64,000 bases of DNA from Mauremys mutica. Its lineage: Eukaryota > Chordata > Testudines > Geoemydidae. The stretch lies in the NCBI RefSeq assembly GCF_020497125.1, contig NC_059084.1:38014399-38078398 (forward strand), given 5' to 3'. Shown piece after piece: positions 54,329-64,000 of this stretch (positions within the stretch are counted from its first letter, which is position 1; the number at the start of each line of letters is the position of its first letter). The notes under the pieces were generated by a model. The model made no database searches. It was not told the DNA's origin and saw nothing but the letters and a program-made list of their open reading frames with translations. Both the position numbers and the translations under genes were made by a program.

Positions 54329-55752
54329 CTAAAGATCCAGCCGATGAGGAGGCCTTCTGTCTCTAGGTGGATTACGGCGAACTTCTGGTGTTATTGCACC
54401 CGAAAGCACTAGGGGCTCAGGGTCCGCAGCACGAATGGGTGAGGAGGTGGTATCAGCTCGTGCTGGGCAAAGGGGTATCTCAGCCGCCGGCAGTAATGGA
54501 GGAGAACAGTCAGGAACAGGTGACTCGTGATTCGGTGCCTCACCAGAAGAGGTGAAGTCAGACCCCTCAACTGCAGATGGGTCCTGAGGACTGGCATGAC
54601 CTGGCAACAGCTGATCTACATGTTGCCGCCAGGTAAGATTCTCTGCAGTCCGGACTGTGTAGGAAACAGGTCCTGTTTGAGTGATGACTGTGGCCGGGAC
54701 CCATTTAGCTCTGGAAGTATAATTCCGAGCCAAAACTGGCTGTCCCGGGCTAAAGGTTCGGTCTTTTGCTCTGGGTGCCAGTCTGATGACTTGATATTGC
54801 GCTGATGTTGCACAATTTGTCGGGGTTCAGAAGGTTTCAGCAGATCAAAGCAAGTGCGCAGCTGTCGTCCCATCATTAGAAAGGCCGGAGATGCGTGGGT
54901 CGTAGCATGAGGTGTGTTTCTGTAGGAAAGTAAAAAGCTATCCAGACGCTTTTGAATGGAATGTTGTCCCCTTGCTGATTTCAAAGCGTTTTTCATTGTC
55001 TGCACCAATCTTTCAGCTAATCCGTTGGTGGATGGATGATATGGTGCTGACGTGATGTGGTGTATCCCATTTGCCTTCATAAAATTTTGAAACTCCTGAG
55101 AAACGAACTGCGGTCCGTTGTCGCTCACAAGTTGTTCTGGCAGACCAAAATGACTAAAGAGTCCTCGTAGTTTTTGGATAGTACTCTCTGCAGAAGTGGA
55201 CTGCATTATAGAGACTTCTGGCCATTTAGAATGGGCATCTATTGCCACCAAGAACATGCTTCCTTCAAGGGGGCCAGCAAAGTCAACGTGAATACGTTGC
55301 CACGGGTTTTCAGGCCAGTCCCATGGGTGTAGGGGTGCCCACTGGGGTGCATTCCTCACACCCTGACATGACATACAAGCTTTTGCCTTCTCTTCAATAG
55401 CGCTGTCCAATCCAGGCCACCAAAAATAGCTTCGTGCAATTTCCTTCATGCGCACTATTCCACAGTGACCGGAATGTAGCTGTTCTAACATCTGTGATCT
55501 CAGTGGTGGTGGAATAATGACACGTCTCCCCCACAACAAACAACCAGATTGGACCGATAACTCCGTCCGCTTGGACATGTAGGGAACAAGGTCAGATGAG
55601 ACCGGAGAGGTTTGTCGAGATTTTCCATGCATCACCAGGTCCATAACTTGGGACAATACTGGATCAACGCGAGTTGCCTTCTTTATCTGAGTAGCAGTGA
55701 TGGGTGTATTCTCTACCTGTTCAAAGTAGAAGATTTCCTTTTGGGCACTATC
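54329..55752 (-). pseudogene. Gypsy integrase region, frameshifted at its end
   Basis: The main frame 54616-55656 has the zinc-binding H61, H64, C94, C97 and the catalytic D125 (HVDFAGP), D179 (VSDNGPQF) and E215 (NGLAERLVQ), with the D-35-E spacing. It is in frame with the gag-RT segment upstream but separated by one TAA (55753-55755). Near 54735 the frame changes, and the C-terminal part continues at 54329-54733 (VPATVITQTGPVSYTV), a likely SH3-like tail. The core is intact; one stop and one shift break the polyprotein. Confidence 0.88.
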
Positions 55753-57372
55753 TTAATGTTTGACCGGCAAAGGCAACCTTGAGAGGCCATCTGCATTGCC
55801 GTGCAGAGTGGATTTCCGATATTTGATTTCATATGTGTGTGCTGAAAGTAACAATGCCCAACGTTGCATACGACTAGCAGCTAATGGGGGAATGCCTGTG
55901 TAGGGTCCAAAAATTGATGTCAGAGGTCGATGGTCTGTGAGAAGAGTAAACTTTCGCCCAAACAGGTACTGATGAAACTTCCAAATTCCAAAAACAATTC
56001 CTAATGCCTCACGTTCGATTTGGGCATAGTTAGTTTCTGCTTTGCTTAGAGTGCGTGAAGCAAAAGCAATAGGTCTCTCTTCTCCTGAAGGCATAATATG
56101 TGACACGACTGCTCCCACTCCATAAGGGGAGGCGTCGCAGGCCAATTGCAGTGGTAAGGATGGATCAAAGTGTGTTAGAACTTCAGAATTTAGCAATGCA
56201 TCCTTAGCTTTGTTAAATGCAACATCACAGGCTTCAGTCCACTTCCAGGCCTTTTTCTGCCCAAGGAGCTCATGAAGTGGTTTTAGCAGTGTGGCTAAGT
56301 GTGAGATGAACTTTCCATAATAGTTCAGGAGTCCTAGAAACGAGCGCAGCTGGCTTACATTTCGAGGTGGGGGAGCCTCCACAATAGCTTTAACTTTTGC
56401 AGGGGCCTTATGAAGACCTGCAGAATCAATGATGTGTCCCAAATATTCAACAGAGGGCTTGAAGAATTCACACTTGTCTTTGCGAACTTGTAGGCCATAC
56501 TCTTCCAGTCTTTGTAGGGTAGCCTCTAAATTCTTTAAGTGATCCTCTTCATTTCTTCCAGTGACCAGGATATCATCCAGATAGCACTGAACTCCTGACA
56601 AGCCACACAAGATCTGGTCCATAGCCCTCTGGAACAGGGCTCCTCTTTTTGTCGGCCACACCACAGGCCTCTTTTTCTTTTGTTTACAGGCACACTCAAT
56701 GTGTCCCTTTTTGCCACAGTGTCGACACACCAGGTCCTTACACCAGCATTCTGATGCCTGGTGACCCGGCTTACCACAGCGGTAACATTCTTGACTCTGC
56801 ACAGTTTTGTGGGTCGGTTCTTGTGACACTTTTTGCACCCTAGGGGATGCACCGATGTATTGCGCCTCCCTTGTAGCCAGTTCCATGGAGACAGCAATAT
56901 CAACAGCCTTCTGTAAGGTAAGCTGAGCCTCTATCAGTAGGCGCTTCCGTATAGCTTCACTGTAGAGGCCACACACTAACCTGTCACGCAGGGCATCATT
57001 TAACATTTCTTTAAATTCACAGTGTTCTGCTAGCTTTTTTAAAATGGCTACAAATTGTACAACTGTTTCATCTTCCTTTTGGTCTCTTTTGTGGAACCTA
57101 TATCTTTCAGCAATTACCAGTGGTTTTGGGGAAAAATGGGACCCCAGGATTTCCACAATGTCACTGTAAGATTTAGTTGCTGGCTCAACAGGGTGTAGTA
57201 AGCTGCGTAGCAGGGAGTAGGTTTTAGCCCCTACAACACTTAAGAATATTGGCACCTTCTTCGCTTCTGTAATGTCATTTGCAATAAAAAAAAGCTCAAA
57301 ACGCTCAGTATACACATGCCACTGCTCTATATTCTCATCAAAAGGTTCCAGTGGCCTGGTCAGAGTAGCCAT
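55753..57372 (-). pseudogene. Gypsy Gag fused in frame to RT palm and RNase H
   Basis: A 539-codon open frame. Residues 1-190 are a gypsy-type capsid; C196-C199-H204-C209 and C216-C219-H224-C229 are two zinc knuckles. Around residue 235-243 the sequence jumps to the RT palm, with YLDD at 264-267, and continues through RNase H (ACDASPYGVGAVV 411-423, LLTDHRPL 477-484). Protease, fingers and the first catalytic aspartate of RT are deleted. The joint keeps frame, so a chimeric protein could be made, but not an active RT. Confidence 0.92.
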
Positions 57373-57476
57373 GATTTTAGTTTCACTTTCACAGTCAGTG
57401 CAAACAAGCAGCTTTTTTGTTTGTTTGTTCTTTACCTTGACTTCTACTTCCTTCTGTTACTGGAGCAGCACCGGAA

Positions 57477-57493
57477 TCCCATCCTCGTCGCCA
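57477..57493 (-). promoter_or_regulatory. Primer-binding site, tRNA-Ser(GCT)
   Basis: Two bases inside the 5' LTR the minus strand reads TGGCGACGAGGATGGGA, complementary to the 3' end of tRNA-Ser(GCT) with its added CCA, as recalled. This is where reverse transcription would begin. Confidence 0.8.
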
Positions 57494-57495
57494 CT

Positions 57496-57687
57496 TGTTA
57501 TATCCTTGGGGGGAAGCCGGTTTAGGAAGAAATCAGTTGAGGCCAGAGAGCTGACAGCTAACAAAACCACCATTTTATTTTCAGAGAGAGAGAGCTCACT
57601 CAGCCAGCTGAAGCTGGCTGAGCTAACCCATAATAATCTAACTCAGTTGCCATAGCAACAAAAACCATGACAACCAAATACACAACA
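57496..57687 (-). repeat. 5' LTR of the gypsy element
   Basis: 192 bp. Compared with the other LTR it reads CTTGGGGGGAAG where that has CTTGGGAGGAAG, and AACCATGAC where that has AACTATGAC; otherwise I see no differences. Confidence 0.93.
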
Positions 57688-58910
57688 GCCAATGCCAGGT
57701 GCCCCAGAGGGAGTAAATCGGTAATGATCAAGTGATGTCTCTCCTGCCATCCATCTCCATCCTCTGACAAACAGAGGCTAGAGACACCATTCCTTACCCA
57801 TCCTGACTAATAGCCATTAATGGACTTAACCACCATGAATTTATCCAGTTCTCTTTTAAATGGTGTTATAGCCCTAGCCTTCACAACCTCCTCAGGTAAG
57901 GAGTTCCACAAGTTGACTGTGCACTGTGTGAAGAAGAACTTCCTTTTATTTGTTTTAAACCTGCTGCCTATTAATTTCATTTGGTGACCCCTAGTTCTTG
58001 TATTATGGGAATAAGTAAATAACTTTTCCTTATCCACTTTCTCAACATCACTCATGATTTTATATACCTCTATCATATCCCCCCTTAGTCGCCTCTTTTC
58101 CAAGCTGAAGAGTCCTAGACTCTTTAATCTTTCCTCATATGGGACCCTCTCCAAACCCCTAATCATTTTAGTTGCCCTTTTCTGAACCTTTTCTAGTGCC
58201 AGTATATCTTTTTTGAGATGAGGAGACCACATCTGTACACAGTATTCGAAATGTGGGCGTACCATGGATTTATATAAGGGCAATAATATATTCTCAGTCT
58301 TATTCTCTATCCCCTTTTTAATTATTCCTAACATCCTGTTTGCTTTTTTGACCACCTCTGCACACTGCGTGGACATCTTCAGAGAACTATCCACGATGAC
58401 TCCAAGATCTTTTTCCTGATTCGTTGTAGCTAAATTAGCCCCCATCATATTGTATGTATAGTTGGGGTTATTTTTCCCAATGTGCATTACTTTACATTTA
58501 TCCGCATTAAATTTCATTTACCATTTTGTTGCCCAATCACTTAGTTTTGGGATATCCTTTTGAAGTTCTTCACAATCTGCTTCGGTCTTAACTATCTTGA
58601 GTAGTTTAGTATCATCTGCAAACTTTGCCACCTCACTGTTTACCCCTTTCTCCAGATCATTTATGAATAAGTTTGGTCCCAGGACTGACCCTTGGGGAAC
58701 ACCACTAGTTACCCCTCTCCATTCTGAGAATTTACCATTAATTCCTACCCTTTGTTCCCTGTCTTTTAACCAGTTCTCAGTCTATGAAAGGATCTTCCCT
58801 TTTATCCCATGACAGCTTAATTTATGTAAGAGCCTTTGGTGAGGGGCCTTGTCAAAGGCTTTCTGGAAATCTGACGTTTACGTGAGAAATGCCTCTGAAG
58901 AGAGAAGCAT

Positions 58911-58999
58911 GACAAGAATGGGATTTGAACCCATGTCACCAGAGGGAGTAGAACCCACCTTCTCCCAAAACCGTGAAGCCCCACTGCTGCCCACTAGTC
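58911..58999 (-). pseudogene. Type II tRNA-like sequence, copy B
   Basis: Identical in form to 41079-41167, with the T arm ATGGGTTCAAATCCCAT intact and an unreadable anticodon arm. Confidence 0.55.
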
Positions 59000-59264
59000 A
59001 ATCACCAGTGCCTAGATTACAGTTTTGGCCATAAAAGGTCCCATGTTCCTGTCCTGTGTCCATTCCATTTGTTGCGCACTTTCCATGACCCCTTGTTCTG
59101 GTGTTAGATGTGGAAGGCCCCGTTCTACCTCCTCTGAGCTGTCTTTATTACAGCCCCTCTCCTTCATCTCCTTTTACAATCCCACCCTTTTCAATCCTAG
59201 TGACATCTCTCCCGGTCTGTGGCCACCTCTCCGAGCCCTCTCTGGTTGCAGTTAGTGATTAGTC

Positions 59265-59590
59265 CTTCCTGCCAAATAATCATATTCATTAAGCAAAATC
59301 TTGTATTAGCCGCAGGGTGCTGGATTTCGGGTTCTCATCTCCTGAATCTTTGAGTAACAAACTCTTAAATGGGAAACGTTTTTATTCCCTGATGTAACAT
59401 ATTGCACTGCACTTTCCAATTACTGCCTTGGTGAAGAATTTAGCTGCAGCTTGCCGAGGGGATAGTGCATTTCAGCCAGAGGTAGAGTAAAAACTCCAGC
59501 TGCAGAGATGGCCACGGATGCACTGCGGCTAGAAATGAATAGCACACTAAGTACCAGCTCTGTGACTGGTAGATTTAAGGGTATGCATCT
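59265..59590. repeat. Direct copy of the palindrome arm sequence (copy B)
   Basis: Counterpart of 41440-41760 and, more distantly, 7900-8230. Confidence 0.65.
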
Positions 59591-61231
59591 CGTAGTGCAC
59601 GCCTCTTTCGGGCTGCAGGAATGGATCCCAAACTGCTGACCAATATGCTGCTCGCTCTGACTAACACATCACAAGTGGCAGTGGAGTTATTCCTTAAACT
59701 GCAAAGGCAAGAGGAGTGCGACCTTGATCTCACCACGATGCAAGACTGCTTGTGGCAGTCACGGAGGTGCTGACCACCGTGGAACGCCGCTTTTCGGCTC
59801 AGGAAACAAGCACTGAGTGGTGGGATCACATCGTGATGCACCTCTGGGATGACGAGCAGTGGCTGCAGAACTTTCACATGAGGAAAGCCACATTCATGGG
59901 ACTGTGTGAGGAGCTTGCCCCAGCCCTGCGGTGCAAGGACACAAGAATGAGAGCTGCCCTGTCATTGGAGAAGTGCGTGGCGATTGCACTGTGGAAGCTG
60001 GCTACTCCAGACTGCTACCAATAGGTCGCTAATGGGAAAGTTGACAGTTGGAGTCCTTTTGATGGAAGTGTGCAGGGCCATTAATTGAATCTTGCTCCGA
60101 AAGACCGTGACTCTGGGCAACATGCGTGACGTTGTGGATGGCTTTGCACAAATGGGCTTCCCTAACTGCGGAGGGGCGATAGATGGCACACACATTCCAA
60201 TTCTGGCACCAGACCACCTAGCCACAGAGTACGTTAATCTCAATGGTTCTCCAGGCACTTGTGGATCACTGTGGGCTTTCACAGACATTAACGCAGGCTG
60301 GTGCGGAAAGGTGCATGACGCACACATCTTTTGGAACACTGACCTGTTCAAGAAGCTGCAAGCAGGGACTTTCTTCCTGGACCAGAAGATCACCACAGGG
60401 GAAGTCGAAATGCCCATTGTGATCCTGGGAGACCCCGCCTACCCCTTAATGCCATGGCTTATGAAACCCTACACGGGGCAACTTGACAGCAGTAAGGAGC
60501 AGTTCATCAACAGGCTGAGCAAGTGCAGAATGACTGTTGAGTGTGCATTTGGCAGTTTAAAAACCCGCTGGTGATGTCAGTATGGGAAGCTGGACATGGC
60601 CGATGACCATATTCCTATCCTTAGAGGCGCGTAGTACGCTCCATAATATTTGCAAAGGGAAGCATGAAAAATTCACTCAGGGCTGGACTGCAGCGACTCA
60701 GCGCATGGAGACTGAGTTTGAACTGCCAGAAACCAGGGCTATTAAAGGGCTATAGCGCAGGGCCATGAGGATCAGGGATGCCTTGAGGCAGCAATTTGAA
60801 GCTGAAAGTCATTAATATTTGTTGCTATGCTTGGGATTGCAGTGCTTGTAATGCTAGGAGGAGATTGGTGCACATGATGCAAGAAGTGGCCTTAACATAA
60901 TTGTATGGTGCTTTGCAGTGCTCTTTTTGCTTTCACATCATAGAATAAAGATTGCTTTCCCACAAACACAATTCTTTTATTAAAAGACAACAATTACAGG
61001 AGAGAGTCAAATGAAAAAATTCATTAGTGGGGGAGGTGGGGGGGGGAATGGAAGGTCTACAGAGGAGGAAGGGTCCCGGGACGGTTACAAATTTGTGTAT
61101 GTCCAGGGATCATACCCAACCTTCTCCTTTGGAGTACAATGCAGCGGATGCTGTACTTCAGCAGGGCAAAACTGCAGAGGGATGAGTATTGAGTGCAGTG
61201 AGTAGTGGGAGACGGGAGTCCACAGTGCTGG
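59591..61231 (+). mobile_element. Harbinger DNA transposon, copy B, truncated
   Basis: Counterpart of 41761-43397, with convergent polyadenylation signals at 60944-60949 (AATAAA) and 60976-60981 (TTTATT). Ended by the LTR at 61232. Confidence 0.75.
59622..60770 (+). pseudogene. Harbinger transposase, copy B
   Basis: The start region stays open longer than in copy A (CTTAAA in place of CTTTAA), then shifts frame near 59750. A TAG and a deletion of about a dozen bases lie at about 60022-60045 and a TGA near 60088. The frame 60092-60574 then contains all three catalytic positions: AIDGTHI (first D), VILGDPAYPL (second D) and TVECAFGSLKTRW (E). Copies A and B are broken at different places, so some lesions postdate the duplication. 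Confidence 0.85.
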
Positions 61232-62164
61232 TGTGATAAATGAAGGGGGGTAGCTCCCTTTTATGGACACCCAACCAGCCAGTAGCTATAAAATCCCTCT
61301 CAACAGCTGTTCTCTAATTGCTCTACCTCTAAAGGGAGACAAACTCTCACTGTGATGCAGAGGTGAAGGGAAGTGAGTGGGCACCTGGCCAAAAGAGCCA
61401 ATGGGAAGGTTAGAATGTTTTAAATTTGAAACAAGACTCCCCTTTTGTCTGTCTATTGTTGTTCTCGGGGAGAGGCAGACAGGGAGCAGTTATGCTGTGA
61501 GAAGCTTGGGGCCAGATATGGAAAATCATCAGTATCATACCTAGAAACTACTCATCTAAACCCTCAGAGATGTAAGTAGATCAGGAAATGCCTAGGAAGA
61601 CGTGATTAGGTTTAGCCCTCTTATTTCTTTATGGCATGTGCATTCCTCTGTGCTAACCCCAGATGCTTTAGTTTTGCTTATAAACTTTAAACTGAACCTC
61701 AAGAGAGCTATTCTTGATGCTTAAACCTTGTAGTTGCTCTTTTAAAATCTAGCACTAACCTGAGTTCCCAGATGTATTTTCTTTTATTATTATTAATAAA
61801 ATTTACCTTTTTTAGAACAGAGTTGGATTTTTGTGTCTTAAGAGGTGTGTGCACATGTTGTTTAATTAGCTGGTGGCAACAGCTGATTTCCTTTTTTCCC
61901 CCCTTTCTCAGCTCTTCCCCGGAGGAGGGGGGTGAAAGGGCTTGAGGGTACCCCACAGGAAGGAACTCCCGAGTGCACCTTCCTAGGCTCCCAAAGGGAT
62001 TCTGCACTTGGGTGGTGGCAGCATCTACCAATCCAAGGTCCGAGAAAAGCTGTAACCTTGGGAGTTTAATACCAGCCTGGGAGCAGGCAGTTTTATTTTT
62101 TAGAATCCTTGCGGGCCCCCACCTTCTGCACTCGAAGTGCCAGAGTGGGCAATCAGCCTTGACA
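61232..62164 (+). mobile_element. Gmr1-like LTR, copy B (933 bp)
   Basis: Counterpart of 43398-44343, TGTGATAAATGAAG to AGCCTTGACA, followed by the same primer-site-like TGGTGGCAGAGTGG. Confidence 0.75.
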
Positions 62165-62459
62165 TGGTGGCAGAGTGGTGGGATCATTTGGAACCAGAGG
62201 CACAGACCTCAGGATTTTAAAAGGACACATTTTTCCTTTTGGCAGCCTGCAAACCTAGGGAGGGTTTTTTTCCTTCTTTCTTTTCCTTTCTTTGCTGCCT
62301 CAGGGGGAACAGGCACGCAAAGGGTTCAGCCTGAAAAGCAATTTGTTTTCTAACTTTGTGGCAATGAAATAGCTCGGCTAGAGTAGGGCAGCCCTGTGCA
62401 TGAAGTGTTGATCTAGCACCGAAACCCTAGAGCACACAGTCTTCCCAAAGCAGCACACC

Positions 62460-62484
62460 CCATACTTCCATTATACTACATCCT
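62460..62484 (-). pseudogene. mt tRNA-Gln, 5' part (on minus)
   Basis: The sequence CATACTTCCATTATACTACATCCTAG-like lies directly before tRNA-Met, where the tRNA-Gln gene (encoded on the other strand) ends in mtDNA. Its remaining part is at 62817-62861, on the far side of the insert. Confidence 0.75.
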
Positions 62485-62552
62485 AGTAAAGTCAGCTAAT
62501 TAAGCTCTTGGGCCCATACCCCAAAAATGTTGGTTAAAATCCTTCCTGTACT
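62485..62552 (+). pseudogene. mt tRNA-Met (numt copy)
   Basis: 68 nt, AGTAAAGTCAGC to CTTCCTGTACT, with the anticodon arm TTGGGCCCATACCCCAA (CAT). Complete, but of mitochondrial type and not expected to be expressed from the nucleus. Confidence 0.88.
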
Positions 62553-62553
62553 A

Positions 62554-62659
62554 ATGAACCCACACGCAAGCACAATCATTATTACTAGCCTAATCATAGG
62601 ACCACTACTCACAATTTCCAGCGATCAATGAATCTTAGCATGAATAGGCCTAGAAATTA
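62554..62659 (+). pseudogene. mt ND2, first ~35 codons (numt copy)
   Basis: Opens ATGAACCCACACGCAAGC and reads MNPHASTIIITSLIMGPLL with the vertebrate mitochondrial code; two TGA codons read as Trp. Ends at GGCCTAGAAATTA, where ND1 sequence takes over. Confidence 0.9.
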
Positions 62660-62746
62660 AAAAACTTCCTCCCAATCACCTTAGCACTATGCTTTTGACA
62701 CATATCAATACCAATCACCTTATCAGGACTCCCACCAATACCATAG
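62660..62746 (+). pseudogene. mt ND1, last 28 codons and stop (numt copy)
   Basis: Reads KNFLPITLALCFWHMSMPI and then LSGLPP with the mitochondrial code, ending TAG at 62744-62746. This is the C-terminus of ND1, which in mtDNA lies upstream, not downstream, of ND2. Confidence 0.88.
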
Positions 62747-62816
62747 GACATGTGCCTGAATTAAAGGACCACCTTGATAGGGTGAATAATAGAGGTTAAA
62801 ATCCCCTCGTCTCCTT
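62746..62816 (+). pseudogene. mt tRNA-Ile (numt copy)
   Basis: About 70 nt directly after the ND1 stop, with the anticodon arm ACCTTGATAGGGT (GAT) and a T arm AGAGGTTAAAATCCCCT. tRNA-Ile follows ND1 in typical vertebrate mtDNA. Confidence 0.85.
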
Positions 62817-62861
62817 AGAAAAATAGGACTTGAACCTACACCAGAGAGATCAAAACTCCCC
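62817..62861 (-). pseudogene. mt tRNA-Gln, 3' part (on minus)
   Basis: AATAGGACTTGAACCTACAC and following on plus is the T-arm and anticodon side of tRNA-Gln. It stops at AAACTCCCC; the adjoining mtDNA (CATACTTCC) is found at the other end of the insert. Confidence 0.8.
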
Positions 62862-63832
62862 ATACCACTGGGAAGACAGACCCAGAACAAGCCCAGACAT
62901 CCAGCTCCATGACACAAATGCAGGGAGCGGATCGGGGACCGGGGATTTCCCCAGCAAGGAAGAGTCAACCCCCCGCCCTCACACACACACACCCTGAGAT
63001 CTCGGTGCCAAGATGGAGGGAAGCCCTTAACTCAGACCGAGTTCTAACTGGGGAAGACAGTAATTTCTTCCCACAGATGAAGCGCTTGGAGGCAGAAGCA
63101 GCGGCAAAGCGCTTGGAAGCAGAGGAGAGGAGCGAGGTGAAGCGCTTGGAGACGGAAATGGAGCTGAAGCACTTAGAGCTGTAAAGGGCTAAACTGGGTC
63201 AACCAGGTAATCCTAACAGTCCTTCTCCAGGTACCGCTCCCCATTCCAAGGATGTCCCTGCATACATGGTAGGCAATGATACTGAGGCCGTCTTAGAAAA
63301 TGTCGAAAGGGCCCGCCTTGGGTACAGCATTTCTACAGACCAGTATATGGTGGAGCTGAGGCCTCAACTCAGTGCACCCTTAGCAGAGGTGGCGGCTGAA
63401 ATGCCAAAAGAACACATGAACGGGTATGAACTTTTTAAACAAAAGGCCAGAGTTAGAATGGGGCTAACACCCGAGCATGCCTGTTGGCAGTTCAGAGACC
63501 TAAGGTTGAAACCAGACGTGGCATTTTCCCAACACACCTATCACATTGTAAAAAATTGGGATGCCTGGATATCAGGAGCAAGTGTTAAATCTCTGGAAGA
63601 TGTGTCTCTCCTAATACAAATGGAGCAGCTCTTAGAGGGTGTTCCTGAGGAGATAGAAAGGTACATCCTAGATCGGAATAATAAGCGATGCTCCAGGGGT
63701 AGGGGAAGCGAAGGGGGGGGGTGCGCAAAGTGGAAGTTTTGCCTAGGGCACAAAATATCCTTGCACCGGCCTTGCTGTCACCTCGAGACCCTGCGTGTCT
63801 TCGTCCTCACAGCAGGATCCAACTTTATCTAG

Positions 63833-64000
63833 GGGTGACTCTCCGGAAACAGCATGTCAAAGGGTGACTGGACTATAAGCGTGAGGGCCACAAACACCCA
63901 TGGTCTGCACTTTCTTTCTTTCTTTTTCCCTGTCTGTCTCTCTCACTTTCACATGAGACAAAGGAACCAAGTATCGGGCTCTGACCTGAGCACGTGGTCA
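63833..64000. other. Continuation of copy B, cut by window end
   Basis: Matches 45594-45775 of copy A. No gene. The duplication continues past the window. Confidence 0.6.

Larger units (their letters stand above)
54006..57687 (-). mobile_element. Ty3/gypsy LTR retrotransposon with both LTRs (3682 bp)
   Basis: Complete insertion with 192-bp LTRs at 54006-54197 and 57496-57687, each TGTTATATCC...ACACAACA, and a perfect 5-bp target duplication GCCAA (54001-54005 and 57688-57692). I count two clear differences between the LTRs, which implies a recent insertion. Orientation is minus. Gag, part of RT, RNase H and integrase are recognisable, but protease and the front of RT are missing. The tRNA-Ser primer site and two CCHC fingers would suit a Mag-like clade; that is tentative. 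Confidence 0.95.
53936..58878 (-). mobile_element. CR1 LINE copy B, split by a gypsy element
   Basis: Same insertion as 39790-41046. Its 3' end is 53936-54005 and the rest is 57688-58878; the ORF2 C-terminal frame is at 57807-58517, somewhat longer than in copy A because a premature stop is absent. The gypsy element lies between, and its 5-bp target duplication GCCAA comes from CR1 sequence. Confidence 0.9.
62458..62864 (+). other. Nuclear mitochondrial insert (numt), circularly permuted
   Basis: About 400 bp of mtDNA in this order: end part of tRNA-Gln, tRNA-Met, start of ND2, then end of ND1, tRNA-Ile, first part of tRNA-Gln. The normal vertebrate order is ND1, Ile, Gln, Met, ND2. The matching site in copy A (about 44622, AGCAGCACACCACTGGG) has no insert. 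CCCCATA is present at both ends (62458-62464 and 62858-62864). Base content and the TGA-as-Trp codons in the ND2 part confirm mitochondrial origin. Confidence 0.93.
62165..63832 (+). pseudogene. Gmr1-like gag, copy B, with mitochondrial insert
   Basis: Coiled coil at 63077-63181 (KRLEAEAAAKRLEAEER), the same TAA as copy A, then the SCAN-like segment 63266-63832 (ELFKQKARVRMGLTPEHACW, EEIERYILDRN). A few substitutions separate it from copy A (for example S/L-type changes around VSLLIQMEQLLEG). The leader is split by the mitochondrial fragment at 62458-62864. Confidence 0.8.

Noticed and set aside
57477..57493. 3' end of a tRNA-Ser(GCT) gene on plus
   Set aside because: Only 17 nt match, directly beside an LTR. 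It is the element's primer-binding site.
62485..62816. Nuclear tRNA-Met and tRNA-Ile genes
   Set aside because: They are mitochondrial in type and flanked by ND2 and ND1 pieces, so they belong to the numt.

Overview
The window is vertebrate nuclear DNA, most likely from a turtle. It is dominated by CR1 LINEs, Ty3/gypsy-type LTR elements (including Gmr1-like ones with a SCAN-like Gag), Harbinger and hAT DNA transposons and their short derivatives. It also holds a nuclear copy of mitochondrial DNA with vertebrate ND1-Ile-Gln-Met-ND2 content. The sole host protein gene I can support is an immunity-related GTPase (IRG family) on the minus strand at 15075-16426, which carries a one-base frameshift. 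Nothing bacterial is present.

The framework is a compound repeat built around proline tRNA genes. Thirteen tRNA-Pro-derived loci lie on both strands, each in a recognisable 0.8-0.9 kb flank. Four look intact or nearly so (5537, 37802, 51960 on plus; 46749 on minus); the rest are decayed. Other tRNA-derived stretches (Leu-TAG-like, and a type II Ser/Leu-like one) alternate with them.

Layout: 1-9.3 kb is a first compound unit (CR1, two tRNA-Pro units, one tRNA-Pro pseudogene) ending in a 46-bp minisatellite. 9.3-14.4 kb is an LTR inserted in the minisatellite; a CR1 is inserted in that LTR and a hAT element in that CR1. 14.5-18.2 kb holds the IRG gene and, further right, an oppositely oriented IRG fragment. 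19-24.4 kb is an inverted copy of the first unit, minisatellite included, so the IRG region sits inside a decayed palindrome. 24.4-34.7 kb is accessory DNA: a 2.1 kb terminal-inverted-repeat element, a broken gypsy/Gmr1-like element, two solo LTR candidates and more tDNA units.

From about 34.8 kb to the end are two similar tandem copies of a unit of more than 11 kb (34.8-45.8 and 47.65-64.0 kb). Each has an LTR-like block, tRNA-Pro units, a CR1, a dead Harbinger transposase, and a Gmr1-like LTR with gag. Only the second copy has a complete Ty3/gypsy insertion (54006-57687, near-identical LTRs, 5-bp target duplication GCCAA) and a mitochondrial insert (62458-62864). These two are therefore the youngest events.

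The mitochondrial insert is circularly permuted: it opens inside tRNA-Gln, runs through tRNA-Met and the ND2 start, then jumps to the ND1 end, tRNA-Ile and the other part of tRNA-Gln. That is the most unusual structure here. Family names rest on recognised motifs and remembered family features; no database search was possible.
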